From contig CAVWBB010000007.1 of the NCBI GenBank assembly GCA_963753115.1, positions 124,001 through 188,000 on the forward strand: DNA of 64,000 nucleotides, read 5' to 3'. Each line of letters starts with the position of its first letter. The first letter of the stretch is position 1. Made by a program: the position numbers and the translations under genes. Of the stretch, positions 27,438 to 35,542 are shown piece after piece. The notes under the pieces are model-generated. The model saw only the letters and a program-made list of their open reading frames with translations. It was not told the DNA's origin and searched no databases. The stretch is from Bog-473 sp963753115. GTDB taxonomy: Bacteria > Actinomycetota > Acidimicrobiia > Acidimicrobiales > RAAP-2.

Positions 27438-27850
27438 GCACGCTGCTCCCCCAACCCCTGGGCACGCCGGCGCCGCGGCCCAGCCTCCGGAGCACCCCGT
27501 ACTGGGAGGGTTGCCGGCGGCACGAACTGCTCTACCAGCGCTGCGCACACTGCTCCTACCGTGGCCTCGGCGCGTTCGCCGTCTGCGCGCAGTGTCACGC
27601 CAGCACACCAGTCTGGGAGCGCAGCGCGGGCAAGGGTTCGCTCTACAGCTGGACGGTGGTGTGGCGCCCGCCCGACCCTTCCTTCCAGGTGCCGTACGCC
27701 CCCGCCGTGGTCCGATTGGACGAGGGGTTCTGGATGCTGAGCGCCGTGGTCGGCTGCGAGCCCGAGGCACTCCAGGAGGGTCTCCGGCTGGCGGTCGAGT
27801 TCCACCCCGCCTCGGACACCATCACGCTGCCGTACTTCGGGCCGGAGTAA
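27434..27850 (+). CDS. DUF35/OB-fold zinc-ribbon acyl-CoA-binding protein
   Basis: 138-aa partner protein. An N-terminal helix (STPYWEGCRRHELLYQRC) leads into a rubredoxin-like zinc ribbon with cysteines in CAHC and CAQC, then an OB-fold (GKGSLYSWTVVWRPPDPSF, APAVVRLDEGFWMLSAVVG). DUF35 proteins bind the CoA substrate and pair with thiolase-like aldolases or MaoC-like hydratases (ChsH2 and relatives). The overlap with the thiolase-like gene makes that its partner. Confidence 0.9.
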   Translation: MSTLLPQPLGTPAPRPSLRSTPYWEGCRRHELLYQRCAHCSYRGLGAFAVCAQCHASTPVWERSAGKGSLYSWTVVWRPPDPSFQVPYAPAVVRLDEGFWMLSAVVGCEPEALQEGLRLAVEFHPASDTITLPYFGPE

Positions 27851-27859
27851 GCCGGGCCG

Positions 27860-27877
27860 CGGCGGCCGGCGCCGCCG
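27860..27877 (+). terminator. GC-rich hairpin after the thiolase-DUF35 operon
   Basis: CGGCGGC-CGGC-GCCGCCG: perfect 7-bp stem, 4-nt loop, 10 nt after the stop codon, followed by TTGTC. Likely terminator of the two-gene operon. Confidence 0.55.
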
Positions 27878-27913
27878 TTGTCAACCCCTTGACCCGGTCT
27901 TAGGATGTAGAGG
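27878..27913 (+). promoter_or_regulatory. Leaderless promoter of the class II aldolase gene
   Basis: TTGTCA (-35, 27878-27883), 17-nt spacer, TAGGAT (-10, 27901-27906), then 6 nt and the GTG start at 27913. The expected transcription start falls on the start codon, so the mRNA should lack a leader. Confidence 0.6.
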
Positions 27914-28683
27914 TGCCGTCCGATCGTCTCCCGGCGACGTTCCCCTCCTTCGACAACCCCGAGGACGAGCGCAGGCACCGCAAGCAGCGACTCGCAGCCG
28001 CCTTCCGTCTGTTCGGGCATTTCGGTTTCGACGAAGGCATCGCCGGGCACATCACCGCTCGCGACCCCGAGCTCCCGGGCCACTTCTGGGTCAACCCGCT
28101 CGGCATGAACTTCAAGCTGATCCGCGTGAAGGACCTGATCCTCGTCAACGAGCTCGGTGAGGTCGTCGACGGCAACTGGCCCGTGAACGCCGCCGCCTTC
28201 GCCATCCATTCGCAGATCCATGCGGCACGGCCCGACGTCGTCGCTGCGGCGCACGCGCACTCCGTGCACGGCAAGGCGTGGTCCTCGCTGCGCCGGTTGC
28301 TCGATCCGCTGACGCAAGATGCCTGCGCGTTCTACGGCGACCATTCGTTGTTCGACGACTACACCGGCGCCGTGCTCGACATCGAGGAGGGCAAGCGACT
28401 GGCCCACGCCCTCGGCGGCAACAAGGCGGTCATCCTGTCGAATCACGGCCTGTTGACCGTCGGGCAGACCTCGGTCGACGAGGCAGCCTGGTGGTTCATC
28501 ACCATGGAACGAACCTGCCAGGCCCAGCTGCTGGCCGAGGCCGCCGGCGACCCGGTCCTGATCAACCCCGTGCACGCCACCAAGACGGCGACGCAGGTCG
28601 GGCCTTCGATGGCCGGCTGGCGGGCCTTCCAGCCGCTCTACGACTGGATCGTGTCCGTCCAGCCCGAGCTGCTCGAAGACTGA
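27913..28683 (+). CDS. Class II aldolase/adducin family protein
   Basis: 256-aa zinc-dependent class II aldolase-fold protein. Metal-binding histidines are seen in VAAAHAHSVHGKAW (HxH) and VILSNHGLLTVG. Other signatures are GFDEGIAGHITARDPE and FWVNPLGMNFKLI. The family includes L-fuculose-phosphate aldolase and several decarboxylases/aldolases in actinobacterial catabolic clusters; the substrate cannot be read. GTG 27913 sits directly behind a good promoter. Convergent with the ABM gene. Confidence 0.88.
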   Translation: MPSDRLPATFPSFDNPEDERRHRKQRLAAAFRLFGHFGFDEGIAGHITARDPELPGHFWVNPLGMNFKLIRVKDLILVNELGEVVDGNWPVNAAAFAIHSQIHAARPDVVAAAHAHSVHGKAWSSLRRLLDPLTQDACAFYGDHSLFDDYTGAVLDIEEGKRLAHALGGNKAVILSNHGLLTVGQTSVDEAAWWFITMERTCQAQLLAEAAGDPVLINPVHATKTATQVGPSMAGWRAFQPLYDWIVSVQPELLED

Positions 28684-28693
28684 GGGGGCCGGG

Positions 28694-29011
28694 TCAGGTC
28701 CCTTCGCTGACCGCGCCCCAGCCTTCGCCGGGCGTGTCCACGTGGATGATCTCGGGGGCGGCTGCAAGCAGGCGAGGCATCTCCGCCATCGCCGCCTTGA
28801 AGTGATCGGAGGCCACATGCGCCTCCCCGGCCTCGGCGTCGCGGAAACCCTCGATGAGGAACCACAGGTTGGGGTCATCGGCACTCCGGCACCAATCGAA
28901 GAAGAGGTTGCCGGGCTCGGCGCGTGACGCCGCGATGTAGTCCGCGATCAGCGACGGGAAGTCGTCTGCGTACTTGGCCCGCACGGGCTGCCTGACCACG
29001 TTGAAGATCAT
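28694..29011 (-). CDS. ABM-domain (antibiotic biosynthesis/quinol monooxygenase) protein
   Basis: 105-aa small ferredoxin-like-fold protein: MIFNVVRQPVRAKYADDF, SRAEPGNLFFDWCRSADDP, LWFLIEGFRDAEAGEAHVAS and DHFKAAMAEMPRLL match the YgiN/ActVA-Orf6 family. Members oxidise quinols or anthrones without cofactors, or act as heme-degrading or unknown proteins. GAGGAGGAGC just upstream fixes ATG 29011. Last gene of the SDR-CMD-Rieske-NTF2-P450-ABM operon. Confidence 0.85.
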   Translation of the reverse strand: MIFNVVRQPVRAKYADDFPSLIADYIAASRAEPGNLFFDWCRSADDPNLWFLIEGFRDAEAGEAHVASDHFKAAMAEMPRLLAAAPEIIHVDTPGEGWGAVSEGT

Positions 29012-29023
29012 CTGCTCCTCCTC

Positions 29024-29068
29024 TGTCCGGCCTGTCCGGCCTGTCCGGTCAGTCCGGCCTGTCCGGCG
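29024..29068. repeat. Five tandem 9-bp repeats in front of the ABM gene
   Basis: Units TGTCCGGCC, TGTCCGGCC, TGTCCGGTC, AGTCCGGCC, TGTCCGGCG without gaps. They lie between the P450 stop and the ABM ribosome site in the same operon. Each unit contains CCGG, so the transcript could fold on itself. Function unknown; may tune expression or be slippage. Confidence 0.85.
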
Positions 29069-29084
29069 TCCTGCCCCGCCGGCG

Positions 29085-30383
29085 TCACGCCAGGTTCCCC
29101 GCGACATCGAACTCGAGGTGCAGCCGGGTGAGACCCCGGAGGATGTACGTCGGCATGTAGTGGTAGCGGCGGGCGTCGGGGGGGCCGTGGTGTTCCTCGG
29201 AGATCCTGATGTCCGTGGTGCGGTCGAGCAGCCGCTCGATGCTCACCCGGGTCTCCAGCCGGGCCAGAGGGCCGCCCGGGCAGCTGTGTACGCCCCGGCC
29301 GAAGGCCAGGTGTTCGCGTGCGTTGCTGCGCTGGACGAGGAACTCGTCCGGGTCGTCGAAGTGGCGAGGGTCGCGGTTGGCGGCACCGTTCAGCACCATC
29401 ACCGTCACCCCGGCCGGGATGTCGACGCCACCGACCGTCGCCGGGCAGCGCGAGAGCCGGAAGTCGCCTTTGACCGGCGCCTCCATTCTGAGCGTCTCCT
29501 CCACGAAATCGGGGATGAGCTCGCGCCGCTCCCTGAGGAGCTGCTGCAGGTCCGGGCGCTCGCCGATGAGCTGCAGGGCGGTCCCGAGGAGGCGCACCGT
29601 GGTCTCCTGCCCGGCGGCGAAGACATTGGTGGCCACCCGCACGACGTCAATGACTTCGGGCAGGTCACCGTTGGGGAACGTCGTGGTCGCCAGAGCCGTC
29701 AGCACGTCGTCGCGCGGCTCCCGGCGGCGGTCCTCGATGTAACGGCTGAAGCGGTCGTAGAGCCACTCCAGCGGGCTGTGCGACATCTCGGTCTTCGTGC
29801 TGCCGACGCCACCACTCCCGGGCTGCCGGGTCAGGGCGTCTCGGAATTCCTGGTGATCCTTCTCCGGCACGCCGAGGAGGTCCGCAATGACGAAGAGGGC
29901 AAACGGGTTGGCGTACCCGCCGATCAACTCGCACTCGCCCTGTCCGATGAAGCTGTCGATCTGGCGATCGGCGAGCCGCCACACGAAGTCCTCGTTCTCC
30001 TTCAGCCGTTTCGGGGTGAGCTGCCGCATGAGCAGGTGCCGGTGGTCGCGGTGCTCGGGCGGATCCATGGTGATGATCTGGTCGCTGAAGGGCAGCTCGG
30101 CCCGGTGCTGCTCAATCAAGGCGCGCACGTCGTCTTGCCCCTCAAGCGGGACCGGGAACCCGGGGAAGGGGCCCGTGACCGAGTTGGCAGAAGAGAACGT
30201 CTCGTTGTCGGTGTAGACCGCAAAGGCCTCGTCGTAGCCGGTGACCATGTACACGCCGTACTGGGGGTCCCGCCGCACCGGGCACTGCTCGCGCAACCAG
30301 TCGAAGTAGGGATACGGATCAGCGATGGTCTCCGTCCCGCGGAAGAAATCGAGCGTGTCGTAGTCAGGTGTGGCGTCGGTCAT
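29085..30383 (-). CDS. Cytochrome P450
   Basis: 432-aa P450. I-helix NVFAAGQETTVRLLG, K-helix EETLRME, heme loop LAFGRGVHSCPGGPLARLE with Cys368. A paralogue of the P450 at 21.9 kb. ATG 30383 overlaps the stop of the NTF2-like gene (ATGA). In an operon with a Rieske oxygenase and an SDR, it is likely the second oxygenation step. No ferredoxin gene is present. Confidence 0.95.
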   Translation of the reverse strand: MTDATPDYDTLDFFRGTETIADPYPYFDWLREQCPVRRDPQYGVYMVTGYDEAFAVYTDNETFSSANSVTGPFPGFPVPLEGQDDVRALIEQHRAELPFSDQIITMDPPEHRDHRHLLMRQLTPKRLKENEDFVWRLADRQIDSFIGQGECELIGGYANPFALFVIADLLGVPEKDHQEFRDALTRQPGSGGVGSTKTEMSHSPLEWLYDRFSRYIEDRRREPRDDVLTALATTTFPNGDLPEVIDVVRVATNVFAAGQETTVRLLGTALQLIGERPDLQQLLRERRELIPDFVEETLRMEAPVKGDFRLSRCPATVGGVDIPAGVTVMVLNGAANRDPRHFDDPDEFLVQRSNAREHLAFGRGVHSCPGGPLARLETRVSIERLLDRTTDIRISEEHHGPPDARRYHYMPTYILRGLTRLHLEFDVAGNLA

Positions 30384-30805
30384 GCGGTCTCCTTGCGTGG
30401 CGGCGGCTCCGTGACGAAGGTGGCGGCACGGTGGTGGAAACGCCAGGTTGCATCGTCGCGATGCAGGACGTCGTCGTAGCGGCCGACGAGCTTGATCTCC
30501 CACCCGGAGTCGCCGAGGAGGATGAAGACGACGTCGCTCACGGCGGTGGCCTCGTCGTCGCTCCACGTCTGCACCACCGTGTTCAGCACGAGATGGCGCT
30601 GCGGCCGCCGCGGCGCCCATTTCGTGTACGCGGCGCGGAGGGCGTCGTGGCCCGTGTGGGTGCCCATTCCCGGCAGGGCGATGACGCCGTCCGGGCAGAA
30701 CGTGGCGACGACATCGTCCGTGCGCCCGTCGTCCAAGGCCTGCGTGTACGTGGCGAGCGCCGCCCGCACGCCCTCAGCGACCTCCGCGTACGACCGGTCG
30801 GTCAT
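30380..30805 (-). CDS. NTF2-like/SnoaL family protein
   Basis: 141-aa cone-shaped NTF2-fold protein: VRAALATYTQALDDGRTDDV, FCPDGVIALPG, GHDALRAAYTKW, RHLVLNTVVQTWSDDEA and DATWRFHHRAATF. Members include ketosteroid isomerase, polyketide cyclases and small subunits of ring-hydroxylating dioxygenases. Directly after the Rieske gene it could be the oxygenase beta subunit or a separate isomerase. I lean towards a separate SnoaL-like enzyme because of its length, without certainty. Confidence 0.83.
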   Translation of the reverse strand: MTDRSYAEVAEGVRAALATYTQALDDGRTDDVVATFCPDGVIALPGMGTHTGHDALRAAYTKWAPRRPQRHLVLNTVVQTWSDDEATAVSDVVFILLGDSGWEIKLVGRYDDVLHRDDATWRFHHRAATFVTEPPPRKETA

Positions 30806-30857
30806 GTGGCCATCCTCGTGCGCCGTCCGTGCATTCGTGCACCATCACCTTCCATGC

Positions 30858-32222
30858 TCAGAACCCGAGGTCCGCAATGGGGCTCTCCAGCGGGTTCACA
30901 TTGACCGCGTGCAACGCCGGGAGCAGCTTCTCGTAGGGAAGGCCGGAGAGGAAGCCGTCGAGCGTCCGCTCGAAATTGGACAACCCTCCCTCCAGCCGCT
31001 CCGACAGGCGCATGTACTCGAACCCCTTCGCGTGGAGGCCCTTCTGCTGCCGCGGCAGGTTCGAAAAGTCCTGGGTGGGGATCGGTGGCCAGCGCTCGTC
31101 GTCGCACTCCCAGACCTCAGGGGGCACCGGCCTCGGTCGGTCTTCGCCCTCGGGGAACCGGGTCAACGACCAGATCTCCATCAGCGTCTCCTCCGGGCCC
31201 AACGGCCGGAACCGGTACGACGTGGCGCTGCTGTACATGGGCAACATGAAGTAGTGCGGGAAGCAGTAGCCCATGGGTTGGTTCAGGCCATGGGCTTCCA
31301 GCTCGTTGAGATCGGGCATGTCGCTCCCGTTGGCCCGGTGCCAGCGCACCACCTCGTCATTGAGGGTCCGCAGCCAGGTCGAGAGCGCCTCCTTCGGGTC
31401 GGCGGGCAGCTCCATGTCGCGGATGCCCTCGGCCACCTGCACGTCGTTCGCGTGCACCATCCCTCCCATGCCGTCGCTCATGACGTGCAGGTAGTGGAGC
31501 TCCGCGTCGATGACGGTGCGCGGGTCGACCGCTCCCCCGCTGCGTGACGGGTCACGCCCAGTGATGACGAGCTCGGGATGGGTCTCGATCACGTGGTACT
31601 GCTCCAGGAATGCCTCTTCGGCGAGCTTCCAGTTCACGGGGAGGCGCGCCGCCTGCCACCACTCGACCCGGAGCGACTCGACCTTCCAGGCGTCGTGCAC
31701 GGTGGCGAAGGGCTCAATGCACTCCCGGAGCGGTGGCGCGTGGTCGTCGAGGTTGATCCAGGCGCAGCCGCCCCATGCCTCACAACGCACCGGCGTGAGA
31801 TTCAGGTCCGCCGGCTCCAGATTGTGCGCGGAGAACGTCTTCGAGCGCGTGACGAAGGTGTTCACACCGTCGGGGCCGTAACACCACCCGTGGAACGGGC
31901 AGATGAACCCGGTGGTGCAGGACCCCCGCCCTTCGGCGACCTTGACGCCACGATGCCGGCAGGCGTTCTGCAACGCCCGCACGCCCAAGTCCTCGGTCCG
32001 CACGACGATGATCGACTGGTCCAGGATCTCGTACTCGGCGAAGTCGCCGGGCTCCGGAATCTCCTCGAGCCGGCAGGCCATCTGCCAGACCCGCGACCAC
32101 AGGAGATCGGCCTCCATCTGGAAGAAGCCCGGGTCGAAGTAGCGCTCCTTGGGGGCACGGTCCGGGTACTCCATGGCAAAGGGCACGGGAAGCGCCGTCC
32201 ACTGCCGGTCCGCGATCGCCAT
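30858..32222 (-). CDS. Rieske oxygenase, large (alpha) subunit
   Basis: 454-aa ring-hydroxylating oxygenase. Rieske centre Cys88-x-His90 and Cys108-x2-His111 (NACRHRGVKVAEGRG, FICPFHGWCYG). Mononuclear iron histidines 211 and 216 in LEQYHVIETHPEL. The full SRPBCC catalytic domain follows, with FPHYFMLPMYSSATSYRF. The ATG follows the CMD stop directly. Closely similar to the oxygenase at 55.9-57.3 kb. Adds O2 to an aromatic or alicyclic substrate, with electrons from a ferredoxin system that is missing from the window. Confidence 0.95.
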   Translation of the reverse strand: MAIADRQWTALPVPFAMEYPDRAPKERYFDPGFFQMEADLLWSRVWQMACRLEEIPEPGDFAEYEILDQSIIVVRTEDLGVRALQNACRHRGVKVAEGRGSCTTGFICPFHGWCYGPDGVNTFVTRSKTFSAHNLEPADLNLTPVRCEAWGGCAWINLDDHAPPLRECIEPFATVHDAWKVESLRVEWWQAARLPVNWKLAEEAFLEQYHVIETHPELVITGRDPSRSGGAVDPRTVIDAELHYLHVMSDGMGGMVHANDVQVAEGIRDMELPADPKEALSTWLRTLNDEVVRWHRANGSDMPDLNELEAHGLNQPMGYCFPHYFMLPMYSSATSYRFRPLGPEETLMEIWSLTRFPEGEDRPRPVPPEVWECDDERWPPIPTQDFSNLPRQQKGLHAKGFEYMRLSERLEGGLSNFERTLDGFLSGLPYEKLLPALHAVNVNPLESPIADLGF

Positions 32223-32837
32223 TCAGTCCTCCTCCCGCCGGAGTCCGTCGAGCGCCTGGTGCGCCATGAGGTCGTCGTCCAAGGGCACGCCGAACGTGCG
32301 CAGCGCCATGGCGAGGACGTCGTACGCGCCGACCGTGAAGACGACATCCATCAATTGGTGCTCGTCGAGTTCGGCGGCGAGCACCGACCACGTCTCGTCG
32401 GCGATCAGCGCGTCGCCCAGGAGCTCGTCCACGGCGCGGAGCAGTGCGCGTTCGAGGTCGGACCACTCAGGTGCGTCAGGGCCGGTGGCGACGCGCGCCA
32501 CCTCGTCGGGACCGACGTCGTTGTCGCTCGCGCTGGCGACGTGCTGGCGCCACTGGTACTCCGTGTTGCGCACCGCGGCGACGCGCAGCACCAACAGCTC
32601 GCGATGGCGCCCCGAGAGCGTCGACCCGTACATGATCTGACCGCTGAAGGTGTTGTAGGCGCGCGAGAGCTCGGGGTACCGGGCCAGCACGCCCAGCGCG
32701 TTGAGGCCCTTCGGTCGGCCGTCCCCCTCGGGGCGGCCCGTCGGCGGCAACAGCGGCGCCAGCGCCTCCCCCGCCGCCTTGGACCATTCGCGCGGCTGCA
32801 GAGGCGTGAGCCGCGGTGTCTCAGGTGTTGCGGCCAC
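32223..32837 (-). CDS. Carboxymuconolactone decarboxylase (CMD) family protein
   Basis: 204-aa CMD-fold protein: LNALGVLARYPELSRAYNTF, SGRHRELLVLRVAAVRNTEY, WRQHVASASDNDVGPDE, LERALLRAVDELLGDALI. Same subgroup as the protein at 15.5 kb (HRELLxLRVA, YxWxQH). GTG 32837 overlaps the SDR stop by 17 nt; its TGA is followed immediately by the Rieske ATG. Its fixed place between SDR and oxygenase suggests it acts on a pathway intermediate. Confidence 0.85.
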   Translation of the reverse strand: MAATPETPRLTPLQPREWSKAAGEALAPLLPPTGRPEGDGRPKGLNALGVLARYPELSRAYNTFSGQIMYGSTLSGRHRELLVLRVAAVRNTEYQWRQHVASASDNDVGPDEVARVATGPDAPEWSDLERALLRAVDELLGDALIADETWSVLAAELDEHQLMDVVFTVGAYDVLAMALRTFGVPLDDDLMAHQALDGLRREED

Positions 32838-33592
32838 CGTTGACCCCCAGAACCTGGCCGGTGATGTAGCTCGCCTCGTCGCGGACGAGGAAGGAGCACA
32901 TGGCCGCAACGTCCTCCGGACGGCCGATCCGCCGTACCGGCGTCAGCTTCTCGTGGAACTCGACCCCTTCGCCGAGGAGCCCCTTGGCCTCCTGCTTGCG
33001 GAGCATCGGCGTGTCGATGAACCCGGGGGGGATGGTGTTGACGGTGATCCCCTTGGGGCCCAACTCGAGGGCGAGCGATTTCGTGAACCCGATGACCCCG
33101 GCCTTCGCCGCCACGTAGTGCGTCATGTACTGCTGCCCGCTGTGGGCGCTGGACGACGAGATGTTCACGATCCGCCCCCAGCCCGCCTCGATCATGCCGG
33201 GCACCACCGCCTGGCAGCAGTTGAACGTACCGGTGAGGTTCACTTCCAGGAGACGATGCCACTTCTCGGGCGTGATCGACAGAAAGGGATCGACGGCATG
33301 CATGCCTGCGTTGTTGACCAGGACCGTCGGAGCCCCGAACTGCTGCTGCACCTGGGCCACGCCGGCCTCGATCTGCGCCCGGTCGGTGACGTCGACGCTG
33401 ACCCCGAGCCCGGTCCCACCGCCGGCCGAGATCTTGCCTGCGGCCGCCTCGGCCGCCTCGCCGTCGCGGTCGAAGACGGCGACGGCCATGCCCGTCGGCG
33501 GCCAACCGTTCGCTGACTGCGAGCCCGATGCCGGACCCGCCACCGGTGACGATCGCCACCCGCGGCGCCGAGGGCGCGGAGGCGTCGCTCAT
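32821..33592 (-). CDS. Short-chain dehydrogenase/reductase (SDR), frameshifted
   Basis: About 256 aa after repair. N-terminal RVAIVTGGGSGIGLAVSERL, then a break near 33490; dropping one base gives ADGMAVAVFDRDGEAAE. Then VLVNNAGMHAVDP, NISSSSAHSG, YVAAKAGVIG and YITGQVLGVNGGRNT, so the Ser-Tyr-Lys-Asn residues are intact. The length of 3n+1 fits one inserted base. First gene of the six-gene operon and paralogue of the SDR at 23.2 kb. Expected to oxidise a hydroxylated intermediate with NAD(P). Confidence 0.88.
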
Positions 33593-33714
33593 GGACCGTC
33601 GTGTCCTGGGCTCGTGCCGCCGGACCGCGCGCCGTCACCGGCGTCGTGCGTTCCCGTCGTCAGGACTGCCATCCTTCGAGCCTCCTCGTGCCCGGGACAG
33701 GCACCTTCGTCAAG

Positions 33715-33737
33715 ATATACTAACCGGTCGGTACAAT
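33715..33737. promoter_or_regulatory. Shared operator, site 1 (SDR-Rieske operon / BVMO), over a leaderless promoter
   Basis: TACTAACCGGTCGGTACAAT contains an imperfect palindrome around ACCGGT and the 10-mer GGTCGGTACA (33727-33736), which recurs at two other divergent promoters in this window. Its right end TACAAT (33732-33737) is a good -10 box with the BVMO GTG 7 nt downstream, so a bound repressor would block it. TetR-type operator by its shape. Confidence 0.7.
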
Positions 33738-33744
33738 CCGCATC

Positions 33745-35493
33745 GTGGGGGCTGAGCCGCACGGTGTGCACGCCCGTGGGCACGACGCGCCCGCACCGGG
33801 CCCATCGCCGCGGAGGCCCATGACATCCACCGAACCCGTATCCGAGAAGTCCCCGAGCCAGCCGGCCGCGGAGGTCGACGTGCTCGTCGTCGGTGCGGGC
33901 ATCACCGGGATCTACCAGCTCTACCGGGCACGTGAAGCCGGCTTCTCCGCACTGCTGCTCGAGGCGGGCGACGGCGTCGGCGGTACCTGGTACTGGAACC
34001 GCTACCCGGGGGCGCGCTTCGACTCGGAGAGCTACACCTACGCCTACCTGTTCTCGCGGGAGCTGTTCGAAGAGTGGGAGTGGCACGAGCACTTCGCCGA
34101 GCAACCGGAGATCGAGCGCTATCTCAACCACGTGGTGGACCGGTTCGACCTCCGACGCCACATGCGCTTCGGCGCAAAGGTCACGTCGGCGACCTGGGAC
34201 GAGCCGTCGGGGCGCTGGACGGTCGTGGACAGCCACGGCAACGAGGTCCGGGCGCGGTTCTTCGTGGCCGCCACCGGCGTGCTCTCGGTGCCGCACTTCC
34301 CCGAGGTGCCGGGGCGAGAGAAATTCAAGGGCGAGTCGTACCACACGGGATTGTGGCCAGCGGAGCCGGTCGACTTCACCGGCAAGCGGGTCGCCGTCAT
34401 CGGCACCGGGTCGAGCGGGGTCCAGATCATCCCCGTCATCGCCGAGAAGGCCGCCGCGCTGACCGTCTACCAACGCTCGGCCAACTGGTGCACCCCGCTC
34501 AACAACGCGCCGATCACCCCCGAGGAGCAGGCGCAGCTGCGGGCCGACTTCGAGGCCATCTGCCGGACGCTGCACTCTTCGCCGAGCGGGTTCCTGCACG
34601 TGCCCAACGAGCGCGCCGCCTTCGACGACTCGGACGAACAGCGTCGGGCGTTCTTCGAGGAGATGTGGCAGAGCCCGGGCTTCTCCAAGCTCACCAGCAA
34701 CTACAACGATCTGCTGTTCGACGAGGCCGCCAACGGAGCCTGGTGCGACTTCCTGGCGAGCAAGATCCGCGCCATCGTCAAGGACCCCGCCACGGCGGAC
34801 ACGCTGGTCCCCAAGGATCACCGCTTCGGGGAGAAGCGCCCCCCGTTCGTCACCGCCTACTTCGAGGTCTACAACGAGCCGCACGTCGACATCGTCGATC
34901 TCCGGGAGACGCCGATCGAGCGCGTCACCGAGCGCGGCATCGAAACCGCCGACGGCCTCCGGGACTTCGACATCATCGTCTGGGCCACCGGTTTCGACTT
35001 CGGGACCGGCGCGTTGCGCCGCATGGGCATTCAGGGCCGCGACGGGCTCGCCCTCGTCGACCACTGGGCCGACGGCCCGACGACCTTCCTCGGGATACAG
35101 ACCACGGGGTTCCCGAATTTCTTCTTTCCCGGTGGGCCGCACGCTGCGGCCGGGAACAATCCTCGCTACAACGGGGACCAGGTGGACTTCGTCACCGAGA
35201 TCCTGCTCCACCTGCGGGCAACCGGGTACGACGTCATTGAGGTCGAACCCGCCGCCGAGGAGAAGTGGACGGCCATGGTCGATCGCTGGGCGACCAAGGC
35301 CCCCTCGTTCGGCGAGAGCAGCTACTACTTCGGCACCAACATCCCCGGGAAGCCGCGCAAGTACCTGCTCAATTCCGCGGGCCGGCCGAAGCTCCTGGCC
35401 GAGATCGCCAAGGTCTACGAGACCGACTACGCGGCGTTCCGGGTGGCGCGGTCGACCGAGGCCGTGTCCTCGGGGGTGACGGGCTCCGACTGA
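33745..35493 (+). CDS. Baeyer-Villiger monooxygenase (flavin-containing)
   Basis: 582 aa from the leaderless GTG 33745, or 557 aa from ATG 33820, which has GGAGG close upstream. FAD loop VLVVGAGITGIYQLY at 47-61, GGTWYWNRYPGARFDSES, BVMO fingerprint FKGESYHTGLWP at 194-205, NADPH loop VAVIGTGSSGVQ at 217-228. Converts a ketone to an ester or lactone using NADPH and O2. Divergent from the SDR-Rieske operon under a shared operator, so it probably inserts oxygen into a cyclic ketone made by that operon; the hydrolases that follow could open the lactone. Confidence 0.95.
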   Translation: MGAEPHGVHARGHDAPAPGPSPRRPMTSTEPVSEKSPSQPAAEVDVLVVGAGITGIYQLYRAREAGFSALLLEAGDGVGGTWYWNRYPGARFDSESYTYAYLFSRELFEEWEWHEHFAEQPEIERYLNHVVDRFDLRRHMRFGAKVTSATWDEPSGRWTVVDSHGNEVRARFFVAATGVLSVPHFPEVPGREKFKGESYHTGLWPAEPVDFTGKRVAVIGTGSSGVQIIPVIAEKAAALTVYQRSANWCTPLNNAPITPEEQAQLRADFEAICRTLHSSPSGFLHVPNERAAFDDSDEQRRAFFEEMWQSPGFSKLTSNYNDLLFDEAANGAWCDFLASKIRAIVKDPATADTLVPKDHRFGEKRPPFVTAYFEVYNEPHVDIVDLRETPIERVTERGIETADGLRDFDIIVWATGFDFGTGALRRMGIQGRDGLALVDHWADGPTTFLGIQTTGFPNFFFPGGPHAAAGNNPRYNGDQVDFVTEILLHLRATGYDVIEVEPAAEEKWTAMVDRWATKAPSFGESSYYFGTNIPGKPRKYLLNSAGRPKLLAEIAKVYETDYAAFRVARSTEAVSSGVTGSD

Positions 35494-35542
35494 CGGCCGG
35501 CCTCAGACTGGCGGAGGCCTCCGACTGGTGGCCGGCTCAGAC
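35488..35542. repeat. Three 17-18 bp tandem repeats across the BVMO and cyclase stop codons
   Basis: Copies start at 35488, 35505 and 35523, e.g. GACTGGCGGAGGCCTCCGAC and GACTGGTGGCCGGCTCAGAC. The first holds the BVMO stop (TGA); the last overlaps the stop of the convergent cyclase gene. Same layout as the repeat at 3091. GGCCGGCC and GGAGGCCTCC segments give hairpin potential, possibly a two-way terminator. Confidence 0.75.
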
